Shown: in pieces, positions 36,093-44,698 of the stretch | How positions within the stretch are numbered: the stretch's first letter is position 1 | How the letters are laid out: every line of letters starts with the position of its first letter | Assembly (NCBI GenBank): GCA_964562685.1 | Contig: CAZLUP010000013.1 | Location: 8,883 to 72,882, forward strand | Reading direction: 5' to 3' | From: Stanieria sp964562685 | GTDB taxonomy: Bacteria > Cyanobacteriota > Cyanobacteriia > Cyanobacteriales > Xenococcaceae | Length of the DNA: 64,000 nt | Notes under the pieces: generated by a model | Database searches by the model: none | What the model was told of the DNA's origin: nothing | What the model saw: the letters and a program-made list of their open reading frames with translations, nothing else | Made by a program: the position numbers and the translations under genes

Positions 36093-37124
36093 CTAGTTAC
36101 TTAAGTAAGCATGATGTTGATCTGCTTCAAAACGTTGAACTTGAAGGGGTTGGAGATAAACTTCGTGTCCTAATTCTAGATCGAGTTGAGCAAATTTCTC
36201 TCGACTTAGATGTGCTGTAACTGTTAGATCACCTGGTAAAACTAATTCTAATTGAATTTCCCAACCTAAATGAACGATACGTTTGAGAGTGGCAGGAATA
36301 CTATTCTTTGTAGGTAAGTTATTAACTTCAAAATCGTGGGGACGAATAAATGCAGGTAGAGAAGAAGTGGGTAAATAGCCTTTGTTGAAAACAGCAAGGG
36401 TGTCAGGAATGATGTTGACTTCGCCCACAAAACTCATCACAAAAGGATTGGCAGGACGGTCGTATACTTCTGCTGGAGTGCCAATTTGTTCGATTCTGCC
36501 TTGGTTCATCACGACGATTTTATCTGCTACAGCCATTGCTTCTTCGCGGTCATGGGTAACAAAAAGACTGGTAAGATGAACTTCGTCATGAAGACGACGC
36601 AACCAGTTCCGTAATTCTTGTCTGACTTTAGCATCCAATGCCCCAAAAGGTTCATCGAGGAGTAAGACTTCTGGTTGTACGGCTAAGGCACGGGCTAAAG
36701 CAACTCGTTGACGTTGTCCACCAGAAAGTTGACTGGGATAGCGATCGCCAAAGCCCTGGAGTTGAATTAGTTCCAGAAGTTCTTCTACTTTTTGTTTGAT
36801 TAGTTTGCGGGGTTTTTTGCGAATATCTAGACCAAAAGCAATATTTTGTCTAACAGTTAAATGTTTAAAAAGAGCATAATGTTGGAAAACAAAACCGATA
36901 TTTCGCTGTCTAATATCGAGGTGAGTAGCATCGCGATGATTGATTGTTACTTTACCTGTATCGGGAGTTTCTAATCCAGCAATGGTTCTTAAAAGGGTTG
37001 ATTTTCCTGAACCAGAAGGACCAAGTAAAGCGACTAAAGTTCCTGGTTCGACTTTTAAATCAATTTTGTCTAAAGCTTGAAAATTACCAAATTTTTTGGA
37101 TACTTGACTGACGGTGATACTCAT
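36093..37124 (-). CDS. cysA: Sulfate/thiosulfate ABC transporter ATPase
   Basis: 343 residues. The ABC domain has Walker A GPSGSGKST, signature LSGGQRQRVALARAL, Walker B LLLDEPFGALD and the switch His in VTHDREEAMA. A TOBE-like regulatory domain occupies about 235-343. The family spans sulfate and molybdate importers; sulfate is chosen because the gene follows sbpA, cysT and cysW. A 140-bp gap filled with dispersed repeats separates it from cysW, probably a later insertion into the operon. Confidence 0.94.
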   Translation of the reverse strand: MSITVSQVSKKFGNFQALDKIDLKVEPGTLVALLGPSGSGKSTLLRTIAGLETPDTGKVTINHRDATHLDIRQRNIGFVFQHYALFKHLTVRQNIAFGLDIRKKPRKLIKQKVEELLELIQLQGFGDRYPSQLSGGQRQRVALARALAVQPEVLLLDEPFGALDAKVRQELRNWLRRLHDEVHLTSLFVTHDREEAMAVADKIVVMNQGRIEQIGTPAEVYDRPANPFVMSFVGEVNIIPDTLAVFNKGYLPTSSLPAFIRPHDFEVNNLPTKNSIPATLKRIVHLGWEIQLELVLPGDLTVTAHLSREKFAQLDLELGHEVYLQPLQVQRFEADQHHAYLSN

Positions 37125-37160
37125 AATTATTTGTCTTTGGTTGTTGGTTAATAGTTTGTC

Positions 37161-37264
37161 CGCAGATGAACGCAGATAAACGCAGATGATTGATCGGTTC
37201 TGAATTGATTGGTAACTGGTAACTGATGTACAGACGCGAAATTTCCCGTCTCTACTGGTAACTG
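37161..37264. repeat. Repeat cluster between cysW and cysA
   Basis: CGCAGATGAACGCAGATAAA words (37161-37188), GGTAACTG words, and a near-palindrome at 37228-37255 whose arms begin GTACAGACGCGAAATTT, matching the one at 55957. This is typical dispersed cyanobacterial intergenic repeat material inside an operon. Confidence 0.6.
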
Positions 37265-38071
37265 CTAACTGAATTTAGTTCTAGCTTCGAGAATTTCTTT
37301 GAAAATGAGGGTAAATACGCCTAATAAAGCCAGAATTGCTGCTGCGCTAAATGCTGCTTCAGTTTGATAATTTTTATAAGCTTGTTCGACAAAAATAGGT
37401 AGAGTAGCTGTTTTTCCGAGAATACTTCCTGAGACAACTGCGACCGCGCCAAATTCACCCATTGCTCTAGCATTAGTTAACAGAACGCCATACAGTAAAC
37501 CCCAACGAATACTAGGTAAAGTAACGCGGGTAAAAACTTGCCAATCATTTGCGCCTAAAGTACGGGCTGCGGTTTCTTGTTCTTCACTAATTTCTTCTAA
37601 AATAGGGATAACTTCACGGGCAACAAAAGGTAAAGTAACAAAGGCTGTAGCGATTACTATTCCTGGAAGAGCAAAAACGATTTTAAGATCGAGATTTGCC
37701 AGTAAACCACCAAACCAACCATTACGCCCATAGAGTAAAACGATCATTAAACCAGCTACTACGGGAGAAATGGAAAAAGGTAAATCAATTACACTTAAAA
37801 GTAAAGTACGACCGCGAAACTGATTGCGAGCAATTACCCAAGCAGCACAAAGACCAAAAATAGTATTTAAAGGAACTGCGATCGCAACTACAATGAGAGT
37901 TAGTTGTAAAGCTTGCCAAAATTCTCTTTTACTAATTGAATCTAAAAAGACATTAAATCCTTGATGAAATGCTTCGTAAAAAATGGCAATGGCAGGAATA
38001 AATAATAGTAATAATAAATAAAGTAAAGCAGTAGCAATTAAAATATAAGCGAGTTTATTTTTATTGAGCAT
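37265..38071 (-). CDS. cysW: Sulfate ABC transporter permease CysW
   Basis: 268 residues with about six membrane segments. The permease EAA-type loop is TAARTLGANDWQVFTRVTLPSIRWG, the contact to the ATPase, followed by RAMGEFGAVAVVSGSI, typical of CysW. It pairs with CysT to form the inner-membrane channel. Its start overlaps the cysT stop by 11 bp, indicating translational coupling. Confidence 0.95.
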   Translation of the reverse strand: MLNKNKLAYILIATALLYLLLLLFIPAIAIFYEAFHQGFNVFLDSISKREFWQALQLTLIVVAIAVPLNTIFGLCAAWVIARNQFRGRTLLLSVIDLPFSISPVVAGLMIVLLYGRNGWFGGLLANLDLKIVFALPGIVIATAFVTLPFVAREVIPILEEISEEQETAARTLGANDWQVFTRVTLPSIRWGLLYGVLLTNARAMGEFGAVAVVSGSILGKTATLPIFVEQAYKNYQTEAAFSAAAILALLGVFTLIFKEILEARTKFS

Positions 38072-38837
38072 AACGACGACTCCACTGTTGCAGCAGATTA
38101 ATGAATAGTAATAATCCTAAAGACGCTAATAATAAAACTGTGCCGATCACTGTTGCTCCTGTATAGTCGTATTGTTCTAATTTTTGAAATACTAAAACTG
38201 GCGCAATTAAATCTTTAAAAGGAAGACTCGAAGCTACCATTACTACCGAGCCATATTCACCTACAGCCCGTGAAAAACCAAGAGCAATTCCTGTCAAAAT
38301 TGGAGGAATTAATGGTGGTAAAATCACTCGCCAAAAAGTTTGGGAATCTGATGCACCTAAAGACCAAGCAGCTTGTTCAACTTCCGGTTCAATTTCTAGT
38401 AAAACTGGTTGCAGAGTACGAACTACAAAGGGTAAAGAAATAAATAACATAGCAACAAAAACCCCTAAACGAGTAAAGGCAATTTTGATGCCAAAAGGAG
38501 CAAATAATTGTCCAATCCAACCATTATGACTATAAATAGTTGCTAACACTAAACCTGCTACTGAGGTTGGTAAAGCAAAAGGAATATCGATCGCTGCGTC
38601 AACAATTTTTTTACCAGGAAATTGATAACCAACTAAAATCCAAGCTATTAAAGTTCCCATAATGGCATTAATTAAACCAGCAGCTAAAGCAGTTACAAAA
38701 GTGACTTCATAGGCAGAAAGAGCCACAGGTTCGGTAGCAGTTTGCCAAAATTTTGTAATTCCTAAAGTTGAAGATTTGGTAATTAAAGCTGTGATGGGTA
38801 AAAGTAAAATTAAACTGAGATAACTGATGGTTAATAA
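38061..38837 (-). CDS. cysT: Sulfate ABC transporter permease CysT, N-terminus lost in assembly gap
   Basis: About 258 resolved residues ending in QWSRRYAQ. The permease motif AAWSLGASDSQTFWRVILPPL and SRAVGEYGSVVMVASS identify CysT. The 5' end runs into 100 N, so the start and the first 15-25 residues are missing. This is an assembly gap, not a broken gene as far as can be told. It is coupled to cysW by overlap. Confidence 0.9.
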   Translation of the reverse strand, partial: LLTISYLSLILLLPITALITKSSTLGITKFWQTATEPVALSAYEVTFVTALAAGLINAIMGTLIAWILVGYQFPGKKIVDAAIDIPFALPTSVAGLVLATIYSHNGWIGQLFAPFGIKIAFTRLGVFVAMLFISLPFVVRTLQPVLLEIEPEVEQAAWSLGASDSQTFWRVILPPLIPPILTGIALGFSRAVGEYGSVVMVASSLPFKDLIAPVLVFQKLEQYDYTGATVIGTVLLLASLGLLLFINLLQQWSRRYAQ

Positions 38838-38937
38838 NNNNNNNNNNNNNNNNNNNNNNNNNNNNNNNNNNNNNNNNNNNNNNNNNNNNNNNNNNNNNNN
38901 NNNNNNNNNNNNNNNNNNNNNNNNNNNNNNNNNNNNN
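38838..38937. other. Assembly gap of exactly 100 N
   Basis: A run of exactly 100 N is the conventional placeholder for a scaffold gap of unknown size. It hides the start of cysT and the end of the NIL-domain gene. Any ORF reported across it is artificial. Confidence 0.98.
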
Positions 38938-39181
38938 AATAAAGTAGACTGGCAATCAGGTTTTCCATTGTTCCTGTAGCTTTTAAAGAAAGCCAATTAA
39001 ATCTATCTGTTTCAGTTCCAGCAATCATTCCTACTAAATTCAATTTAAGTTTCATTAAAGCAACTAAATTAATAATAACTTTTCCTGGAAGATAGTCTTT
39101 AGGAATTTTGATAATTAAACCAATCGTAGCTATTTGATTTTTATTTAACTCAAACAATGAATATTGTGTTCGCTCGTTCAT
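38938..39181 (-). CDS. NIL-domain protein in the sulfate operon, C-terminus in gap
   Basis: 81 resolved residues from the ATG at 39181. The pattern IKIPKDYLPGKVI, then a NLVGMIAG stretch, and FNWLSLKATG is that of the NIL domain, a ferredoxin-like ligand-sensing fold best known at the C-terminus of methionine ABC ATPases. A free NIL protein between the sulfate-binding protein and permease genes could tune transporter activity to a sulfur metabolite; that is inference from family and position. The last residues are lost in the 100-N gap. It starts 44 bp after sbpA. Confidence 0.62.
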
Positions 39182-39225
39182 GACTACTATCCTTAATAAT
39201 TTATATAAAATCAATCAATTTACTT

Positions 39226-40266
39226 TTAATTGACTTTGTTCATCAACTTATCAAATACTGCTCTATCATCGAAAAACTTGGTTTGAATTTTGTTCCAACC
39301 ACCTAAATCTTGAACGGTAAATAAATTTTTAATTTCAGGATATTGATTAGTAAATTCTTTGGCTAAGGTTTGATCGACAGGACGAAATCCAACTTTACCA
39401 AATTCTCTTTGTGCTTCTGAAGTAAACAGAAATTCTGCAAAAGCTTGCGCTACTTCTCTAGTACCATGTTTATCAACGTTGGCATCAACAACTGCTACAG
39501 GACTATCAATTGAAATATTGTAATCAGTAGGAATTACAGAAGGTAAAGATTCGCCTTTTTGCTGCGCTAAAACCACTTCATTTTCGTAGTTAATTAAAAT
39601 ATTTCCTTGTCCTTGCTGATAAAAAACTTCGCTTGATTCCCGAGCATCTTTAGGTAATATAGGTACGTTTTTCAAAACTTTTTCTGTAAATAATTCTGCT
39701 TCTTTTTCACTACCGCCAGCTTGAGAAACTGCACCCCAAAGAGCAAGAAAATTCCATCTTGCACCTCCAGAAGTTTTAGGGTTAGCAGTAATAGGTTGAA
39801 TATCATCTTTGGCTAAATCTGACCATTGAGAAACTTTAACATTGTCATCTCGTTTAACTAAAGCCACCACAGACTTATGAACAATCGAATCATTAGGTAA
39901 TTCTTGTTCCCAACCAGGTTCAATTAATCCTGCTTCTTCAATTTTTTTGGTATCTAAAGCCAAAGCTAAGGCGACTACATCTGCTTCCAAACCATCAATC
40001 ACTGCACGAGTCTGAGAACCAGAACCACCATAACTTTGTTCAATCACCACGTCTTGTCCAGTTTTAGCTTTCCACTGTTCAACAAATTTAGGAATAATTT
40101 GCTCGTAAGCACTTTGAGTCACAGCGTAAGAAACTAAAGTTAGTTTGACTTCTGATTGATTTGTTCCAGATTCACTCTGCGCGGAAGAACAACCAGCGAT
40201 CGCACTACTAGTCAATAATCCTACGAACATCCAACCTAAAAAACTTCGGCGTTTTGTATTCCTCAT
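39226..40266 (-). CDS. sbpA: Periplasmic sulfate-binding lipoprotein
   Basis: 346 residues. The N-terminus has twin arginines (RRSFLG), a hydrophobic segment and a lipobox ending in GC, so export and lipid anchoring are both indicated. The mature protein has the sulfate-binding signatures VIEQSYGGSGSQTRAV and NPKTSGGARWNFLALWG. It captures sulfate or thiosulfate and delivers it to CysTWA. As first gene of the operon, its promoter lies in the 152-bp divergent region shared with the Crp-family regulator. Confidence 0.96.
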   Translation of the reverse strand: MRNTKRRSFLGWMFVGLLTSSAIAGCSSAQSESGTNQSEVKLTLVSYAVTQSAYEQIIPKFVEQWKAKTGQDVVIEQSYGGSGSQTRAVIDGLEADVVALALALDTKKIEEAGLIEPGWEQELPNDSIVHKSVVALVKRDDNVKVSQWSDLAKDDIQPITANPKTSGGARWNFLALWGAVSQAGGSEKEAELFTEKVLKNVPILPKDARESSEVFYQQGQGNILINYENEVVLAQQKGESLPSVIPTDYNISIDSPVAVVDANVDKHGTREVAQAFAEFLFTSEAQREFGKVGFRPVDQTLAKEFTNQYPEIKNLFTVQDLGGWNKIQTKFFDDRAVFDKLMNKVN

Positions 40267-40418
40267 TTATGTTGTATTTTATTTCCGTTTGTTTGTTGAT
40301 GCTATCATAATCTAAGTCAATTTGAATTGCAACACATTTAAAATACAATTTTGCTTGCACAGCAAAAATATAGGCTTATGGGATGATAGAAATAAGCAAG
40401 ACCGTATAGATATTAGCT
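40267..40418. promoter_or_regulatory. Divergent control region of sbpA and the CysR-like regulator
   Basis: 152 bp between two divergent starts. It must contain both promoters and probably a regulator-binding site. I did not identify a clear operator palindrome by eye. Confidence 0.4.
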
Positions 40419-41210
40419 ATGGCAAAAGCAGCAAAACAGTCCAAAATTAATCCAATAGAGCAGTTAGTAAATAGTAACTATTTGTTTAGAGGCTTAGATC
40501 GAGACTGGCTCAAACAAATACTTCCTCCTCAATGTCTTAAAGTTGAAAAACTATTTTCTAATCGCCCGATTTATACCGCTTTTTTGCCAGAAGAATCTAT
40601 TGACGTACTCTATGTAATTCTTGATGAAGGAATAGTAATTGCTCGAAGCGCACCTTTAGACAGAATTGTGGGGATTACTTATCCAGGAAATTGTTTTGGC
40701 GAAAGAAATTTATCTTTTAGTTATGGATTAGCGACAAGAGCTTTTCCTACTTTGATCGAAGCTTATAAAACTACCCACGTCTTAAAAATTCCTCTGGCGA
40801 CGGTAGAACAACTCTATCAAGAAAATGAGACTTTTCGCGATCGCTATCGTTTATTATTCGAGCTAAGAGAAAAATTTCAATACCATCTACTCAATTGCAG
40901 TACTTATCCTCCTCAAGCAGTAGCCTCTTTACTAAGAGCTTTAATTTATCAAGAGAGAGAATTAGGTAATCAACCAGATCAAGATGGAGTTTATGTATTC
41001 GATCTACCAGTAGATATTATTGCTCGTGCTTGTCAACTTAATCAGCGTACTGTTGAACAAGTACTCAAAGGAATGCAAAAAGTAGATTTGATTCAATCAG
41101 CCAAAAGTACTGATTTGTCTGGGGATATTATTCGTGTAATTTCTCCAGAAGGATTAAAAGAAGTATATTCAGCCACTAGAGATAAGGTTGCTTGGTGGCC
41201 GTTACGTTAA
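40419..41210 (+). CDS. Crp/Fnr-family transcriptional regulator, CysR-like
   Basis: 263 residues. An N-terminal cNMP-binding-like beta-roll (about 20-140) contains YPGNCFGERNLSF. A helical dimer segment and a winged helix-turn-helix follow, with ARACQLNQRTVEQVLKGMQKVDLI. The Arg/Ser phosphate-binding cassette of true cAMP receptors is not evident, so a different effector is likely. Divergence from sbpA matches the arrangement of cysR, a sulfur-responsive activator, in Synechococcus (family and context knowledge). The sulfate role is inferred. Confidence 0.75.
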   Translation: MAKAAKQSKINPIEQLVNSNYLFRGLDRDWLKQILPPQCLKVEKLFSNRPIYTAFLPEESIDVLYVILDEGIVIARSAPLDRIVGITYPGNCFGERNLSFSYGLATRAFPTLIEAYKTTHVLKIPLATVEQLYQENETFRDRYRLLFELREKFQYHLLNCSTYPPQAVASLLRALIYQERELGNQPDQDGVYVFDLPVDIIARACQLNQRTVEQVLKGMQKVDLIQSAKSTDLSGDIIRVISPEGLKEVYSATRDKVAWWPLR

Positions 41211-41216
41211 ATCAGT

Positions 41217-41268
41217 TACCAGTTACCCCAGTTACCAGTTACCAGTTATTAGTTACCAGTTACCAGTA
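41217..41268. repeat. CAGTTAC-type tandem words
   Basis: Several copies of CAGTTACCAGTTA-like words follow the regulator stop codon. A complementary GGTAACTGATCACTG word lies at 41408-41423. No spacers of constant length are present, so this is not CRISPR. Confidence 0.6.
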
Positions 41269-41427
41269 ATGAGTGATACTAAAGACAGAAGTTTTTACCG
41301 ACTGTTTATGAGAGTTATTAGCGCAATTATTCAATAAAATTGCGCTCAACAGTTAAAAATTAACTTTTAATTAGTCGCGAGAGGTTCGCTCACTCTGTTC
41401 GCGATCACTGGTAACTGATCACTGAAA

Positions 41428-42852
41428 TTAGGCAGCTAAATGTTGTTCAACCACACTAACTAATTGATTAGTCCAATAGGTAGTAAGCTCTTGGTTGACT
41501 GCTTCAACCATTACGCGAATGACAGGTTCAGTCCCAGAAGCACGAACTAAAATCCGTCCTTGATCGCCCATTGCTGTTTCTGCTAGAGTAATAGCCTGTT
41601 GTAAAGGCTGACATTCTTGCCAGTGACAACGGTGATCGCGGTCTTCGACTCGAACATTGCGTAATAATTGGGGATAGGTTTGAAAACTACTATCTACTAA
41701 TTGAGATAAAGATAAACCAGACTGACTGATTAAACTAGTTAAATGTAAAGCAGTCTGGACTCCATCTCCAGAAATACTGTGATGATGACAGAGAATATGA
41801 CCAGATTGTTCGCCTCCCAGCATTGCCCCTGTACGCCACATCTCAGCTTGTACATAGCGATCGCCAACGGCGGTTCTAGTCAATTTCCCACCGATTTTTT
41901 GCCAAGCTCGCTCAAAACCGAGATTAGCCATCACAGTAGCGATAATTAAATTATCTGGTAATTGTTGTTTATCTTTGAGTTGATTGCCCCAAAAATAAAG
42001 AATATAATCTCCGTCTACCACTCTACCCTGAGCATCCACTGCCATCACGCGGTCGGCATCACCATCGAAGGCAAAACCTAAATCTGCTTGATAATTGCGG
42101 ACAGCATCTTGCAAAACATTGAGATGAGTTGAACCACAATTCACATTAATGCGATCGCCGTTAGGTTGTTCATGGAGGCTAATTACTTCTGCACCTAATT
42201 GTTTAAAAATAGCTGGTGCAACTTGAACCGACGCACCCCAAGCCAAATCTAAAACAATCCGCAGCTTTTGAAAATCGGAATTTTTCGGCAACGAATTAGC
42301 CAAATATTGATGATAATTATTCACCAAATCGGGACGATAATAGAATTTGCCCCAACCTAGTCCTACAGAATTTAAGGAAAGTTGATTATAGGCAGCCCTC
42401 AATTTCGCCTCAATTTCAGCAGTAAGAACCTCATCCAACTTGGTTCCTTGAATACCAAAAAATTTGATTCCATTGTCTTCTGGTGGGTTATGACTAGCAG
42501 AAATCATAATGCCCCCGATAGCTTCGCTCATACGAGTAACAGAAGCAACACAAGGAGTAGGACATAAACCCAAATGCCAGACTTCCAAACCAGCAGAAGT
42601 CAAACCTGCTGCGATCGCCATTGCTAGCATATCGCTAGAATTTCTCGAATCTTGTCCAATAATAATGGGTCCAAAATTAGAAGCATTTTCCTGTAAAACT
42701 TGACCAGCCCAATAACCCAACTGCAAAGCAAAAGAAGCATTTAAAAGTTCTCCTGCTTTACTTCTAATTCCATCAGTCCCAAACAAAGGGGTGGTAGGTA
42801 ATATATTAGTTTTTTGAATTGGTTTTAATAAATCAACTTGAGGATAACTCAC
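41428..42852 (-). CDS. glmM: Phosphoglucosamine mutase
   Basis: 474 residues. The active-site phosphoserine is S120 in MISASHNPPEDNGIKFFG, the magnesium loop is DGDADR, and the sugar-binding GGEQSGH and C-terminal RASGTEPVIRVM are present. GlmM converts glucosamine-6-phosphate to glucosamine-1-phosphate for UDP-GlcNAc and cell wall synthesis. The N-terminal extension of about 20 residues before FGTDGIR is longer than in E. coli. It is a single minus-strand gene. Confidence 0.93.
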   Translation of the reverse strand: MSYPQVDLLKPIQKTNILPTTPLFGTDGIRSKAGELLNASFALQLGYWAGQVLQENASNFGPIIIGQDSRNSSDMLAMAIAAGLTSAGLEVWHLGLCPTPCVASVTRMSEAIGGIMISASHNPPEDNGIKFFGIQGTKLDEVLTAEIEAKLRAAYNQLSLNSVGLGWGKFYYRPDLVNNYHQYLANSLPKNSDFQKLRIVLDLAWGASVQVAPAIFKQLGAEVISLHEQPNGDRINVNCGSTHLNVLQDAVRNYQADLGFAFDGDADRVMAVDAQGRVVDGDYILYFWGNQLKDKQQLPDNLIIATVMANLGFERAWQKIGGKLTRTAVGDRYVQAEMWRTGAMLGGEQSGHILCHHHSISGDGVQTALHLTSLISQSGLSLSQLVDSSFQTYPQLLRNVRVEDRDHRCHWQECQPLQQAITLAETAMGDQGRILVRASGTEPVIRVMVEAVNQELTTYWTNQLVSVVEQHLAA

Positions 42853-43096
42853 ACCACTAAACTCCTCTTTAAATATTTAAATATGACATCATAGCTCATA
42901 ATTTTATCAAGACAAAAAAAATTACAGAGTTTAAATTCTGACAATTCAACTTCTGTAACTACATCATCAATCCCAAGTTAAGCGATAATTTTTAATTTTG
43001 GGTAAAGTTTGTTGCAAATCTAAGTAATAATCACTAAAGATTTAGTAAATCTATCTACCCAAACTAAGATTAATATTTTATCTGCCTAGCAACAAT

Positions 43097-43399
43097 TTAA
43101 ATATTTTCTTGGGCGAGTAACTGTTCCATCTCTTGCCAGGTTAAACCAGTTTGTAAATAATTAGGTTTAACGGGATCGTAAGGACTAGCCAAGCGATCAA
43201 TCGATATAATTTGGTCATTTTCTGTTATGACTGGTATATCTGGATCGTAAGTAGTAGAGTGTATTAAGGAACTAGAATAGCCGTTATAAATTATCACTGT
43301 ATCAGGTTCACCAGAAGCTTTTTGAAGATTGACAATTAAAACTTCTTCTGGATGTTTACGTCCATATTTTTCTAAACGAAAACCTATTGGTGCTGACAT
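43097..43399 (-). CDS. Conserved hypothetical protein
   Basis: 100 residues, soluble, beta-rich. Recognisable conserved words are VLIVNLQKASGEPDTVIIYNG, SSSLIHSTTYDPDIPV, SIDRLASPYDP and a C-terminal GLTWQEMEQLL. I believe it belongs to a small family shared by cyanobacteria and chloroplasts, but I cannot name it with certainty. It starts 53 bp after the adjacent membrane-protein gene on the same strand, suggesting an operon. Confidence 0.7.
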   Translation of the reverse strand: MSAPIGFRLEKYGRKHPEEVLIVNLQKASGEPDTVIIYNGYSSSLIHSTTYDPDIPVITENDQIISIDRLASPYDPVKPNYLQTGLTWQEMEQLLAQENI

Positions 43400-43451
43400 A
43401 AGATATAAATATTGCGTAGAATCATCAATTATATTAATTCAAAGAACAAAA

Positions 43452-44048
43452 TTATTGCTCAAGGGCAGAACGTCCTTGTTTTCCTAGTCTAACCAAAACA
43501 AAGTAAAGTAAATACAGTAAATAAATAGTTAAGCCTACCATCCCCATAAAACCTAAAAACCCTTCGTTATCAGGTTTGTTATGAAACATAGTTCGATAAA
43601 ATTGGGGTGCTTCCAACCAAACTTGACAAAAAGGTGTATTTAATTTGCTGGCAGACAAACCACAAGTAACAAAAGGAAGGCTGGCAACTAATCCTAAAAA
43701 ACAGTAAATAGTGGTTGCCCAACGCCAAGAGGTAAAGGCAACTTTGAGAGTTCGTTTGGGCAAATCTCTAATTTCTTCATTTAAATCTACCCAAAACCAG
43801 AGAGCGATAATAATTAGAAGTCGAGCCAAAATTCCCGTGAAAAAGCCAATTCTCCAACCAGGAATTAATAAATAAATGGTGATCATTAATAGGCTAGCGA
43901 CTCGCCAGTAAATGATCAGTAATTTTACTATGGCTTCTTTTTTCTGAAAAATAGCCCAAAACAATAACATTAATGGCAGAACTACCGTAAATAATACTGC
44001 TAATCGATAATCCATCCACACCAAAGCTCGAAACAACATTTCATTCAT
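43452..44048 (-). CDS. DUF3177-like cyanobacterial membrane protein
   Basis: 198 residues with about five to six hydrophobic segments (for example LAVLFTVVLPLMLLFWAIF, LLYLLYFVLVRLG). A soluble loop of about 40 residues with two cysteines (CGLSASKLNTPFC) probably faces the lumen or periplasm. The family assignment is from memory of similar cyanobacterial proteins. No function is known. The hypothetical gene after it is co-oriented. Confidence 0.7.
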   Translation of the reverse strand: MNEMLFRALVWMDYRLAVLFTVVLPLMLLFWAIFQKKEAIVKLLIIYWRVASLLMITIYLLIPGWRIGFFTGILARLLIIIALWFWVDLNEEIRDLPKRTLKVAFTSWRWATTIYCFLGLVASLPFVTCGLSASKLNTPFCQVWLEAPQFYRTMFHNKPDNEGFLGFMGMVGLTIYLLYLLYFVLVRLGKQGRSALEQ

Positions 44049-44120
44049 ATATTTTTCTGCTTAATCTCAACTTTAAATTATTCTAAGAGCATCAAAGCCA
44101 GCTAACCAAAAAAAACAAAA

Positions 44121-44147
44121 GTGGGAATCTAATTGTCAGACTCCCAC
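44121..44147. terminator. Hairpin upstream of the DUF3177-like gene
   Basis: GTGGGA (44121-44126) pairs with TCCCAC (44142-44147), extended by TCT/AGA. It lies 195 bp downstream of cp12 with T/A-rich flanks. It may be a second terminator for cp12. Confidence 0.45.
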
Positions 44148-44208
44148 TCTAATCTAATTATTTTTGGAAAAACTTAAGGTTGATTTAAATTATCAATAGT
44201 GCTTGACT

Positions 44209-44240
44209 GTAAAAAAAACTTTCCATTAAGTTTTTTTTAC
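44209..44240 (-). terminator. Terminator of cp12
   Basis: A perfect 13-bp stem: GTAAAAAAAACTT (44209-44221) with AAGTTTTTTTTAC (44228-44240), loop of six. It lies four bases beyond the cp12 stop codon and contains its own T run. Confidence 0.65.
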
Positions 44241-44243
44241 GAA

Positions 44244-44468
44244 TTAGTCGTCGTAAACTCGACATTCTAAAGCATCGGGGTTGTTATCACAGTATTGTTC
44301 TAAAGAGGTTTTTTCTGGATGTTTCTGACGTTGATGAGCTGCTTCGGCTTGTAATTCTTCTACAGCATCCCAAGCTGCTGCACATTCTCCAGAGGTTGCT
44401 CCTTCAAGATCGCAAACTGCTTTTGCTTGTGCTTTTTCTTGTTCAATTTGTTCTTGTATATTGCTCAT
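44244..44468 (-). CDS. cp12: Calvin-cycle regulator CP12
   Basis: 74 residues. Both redox cysteine pairs are present: C19/C29 and C60/C69. The core AWDAVEELQAEAAHQR and the C-terminal tail ending CRVYDD are diagnostic; the tail enters the GAPDH active site. Oxidised CP12 ties GAPDH and phosphoribulokinase into an inactive complex in the dark. The gene is monocistronic with its own terminator directly after the stop. Confidence 0.97.
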   Translation of the reverse strand: MSNIQEQIEQEKAQAKAVCDLEGATSGECAAAWDAVEELQAEAAHQRQKHPEKTSLEQYCDNNPDALECRVYDD

Positions 44469-44698
44469 TATTCCTCTTGTTACACTCTGTTTATTGATTT
44501 ATTAAAATCTACTATTTTCTTCGGTCACTGTCGACATTAGATATCTAGAGTGACACCTTGAATAACAAATAATTGTAAGGTCGTTTTTGAAGACAAATAG
44601 TTTATTTATCTACAATTTCGTATTGTACTTGGTTCTATGATAGCGTTTATCTCCATTAAGACAGAATTTAGTTGGTAGTTTTGAATTACAATTCTCAT

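Noticed and set aside
38707..39214. ORFs spanning the N run
   Set aside because: Continuity across 100 N is artificial. Only the resolved parts of cysT and the NIL-domain gene were annotated.
41217..41268. CRISPR-like array from repeated CAGTTACC words
   Set aside because: Repeats are 7-13 bp, contiguous or irregular, with no unique spacers of constant length and no cas genes. The same words occur in several intergenic regions.
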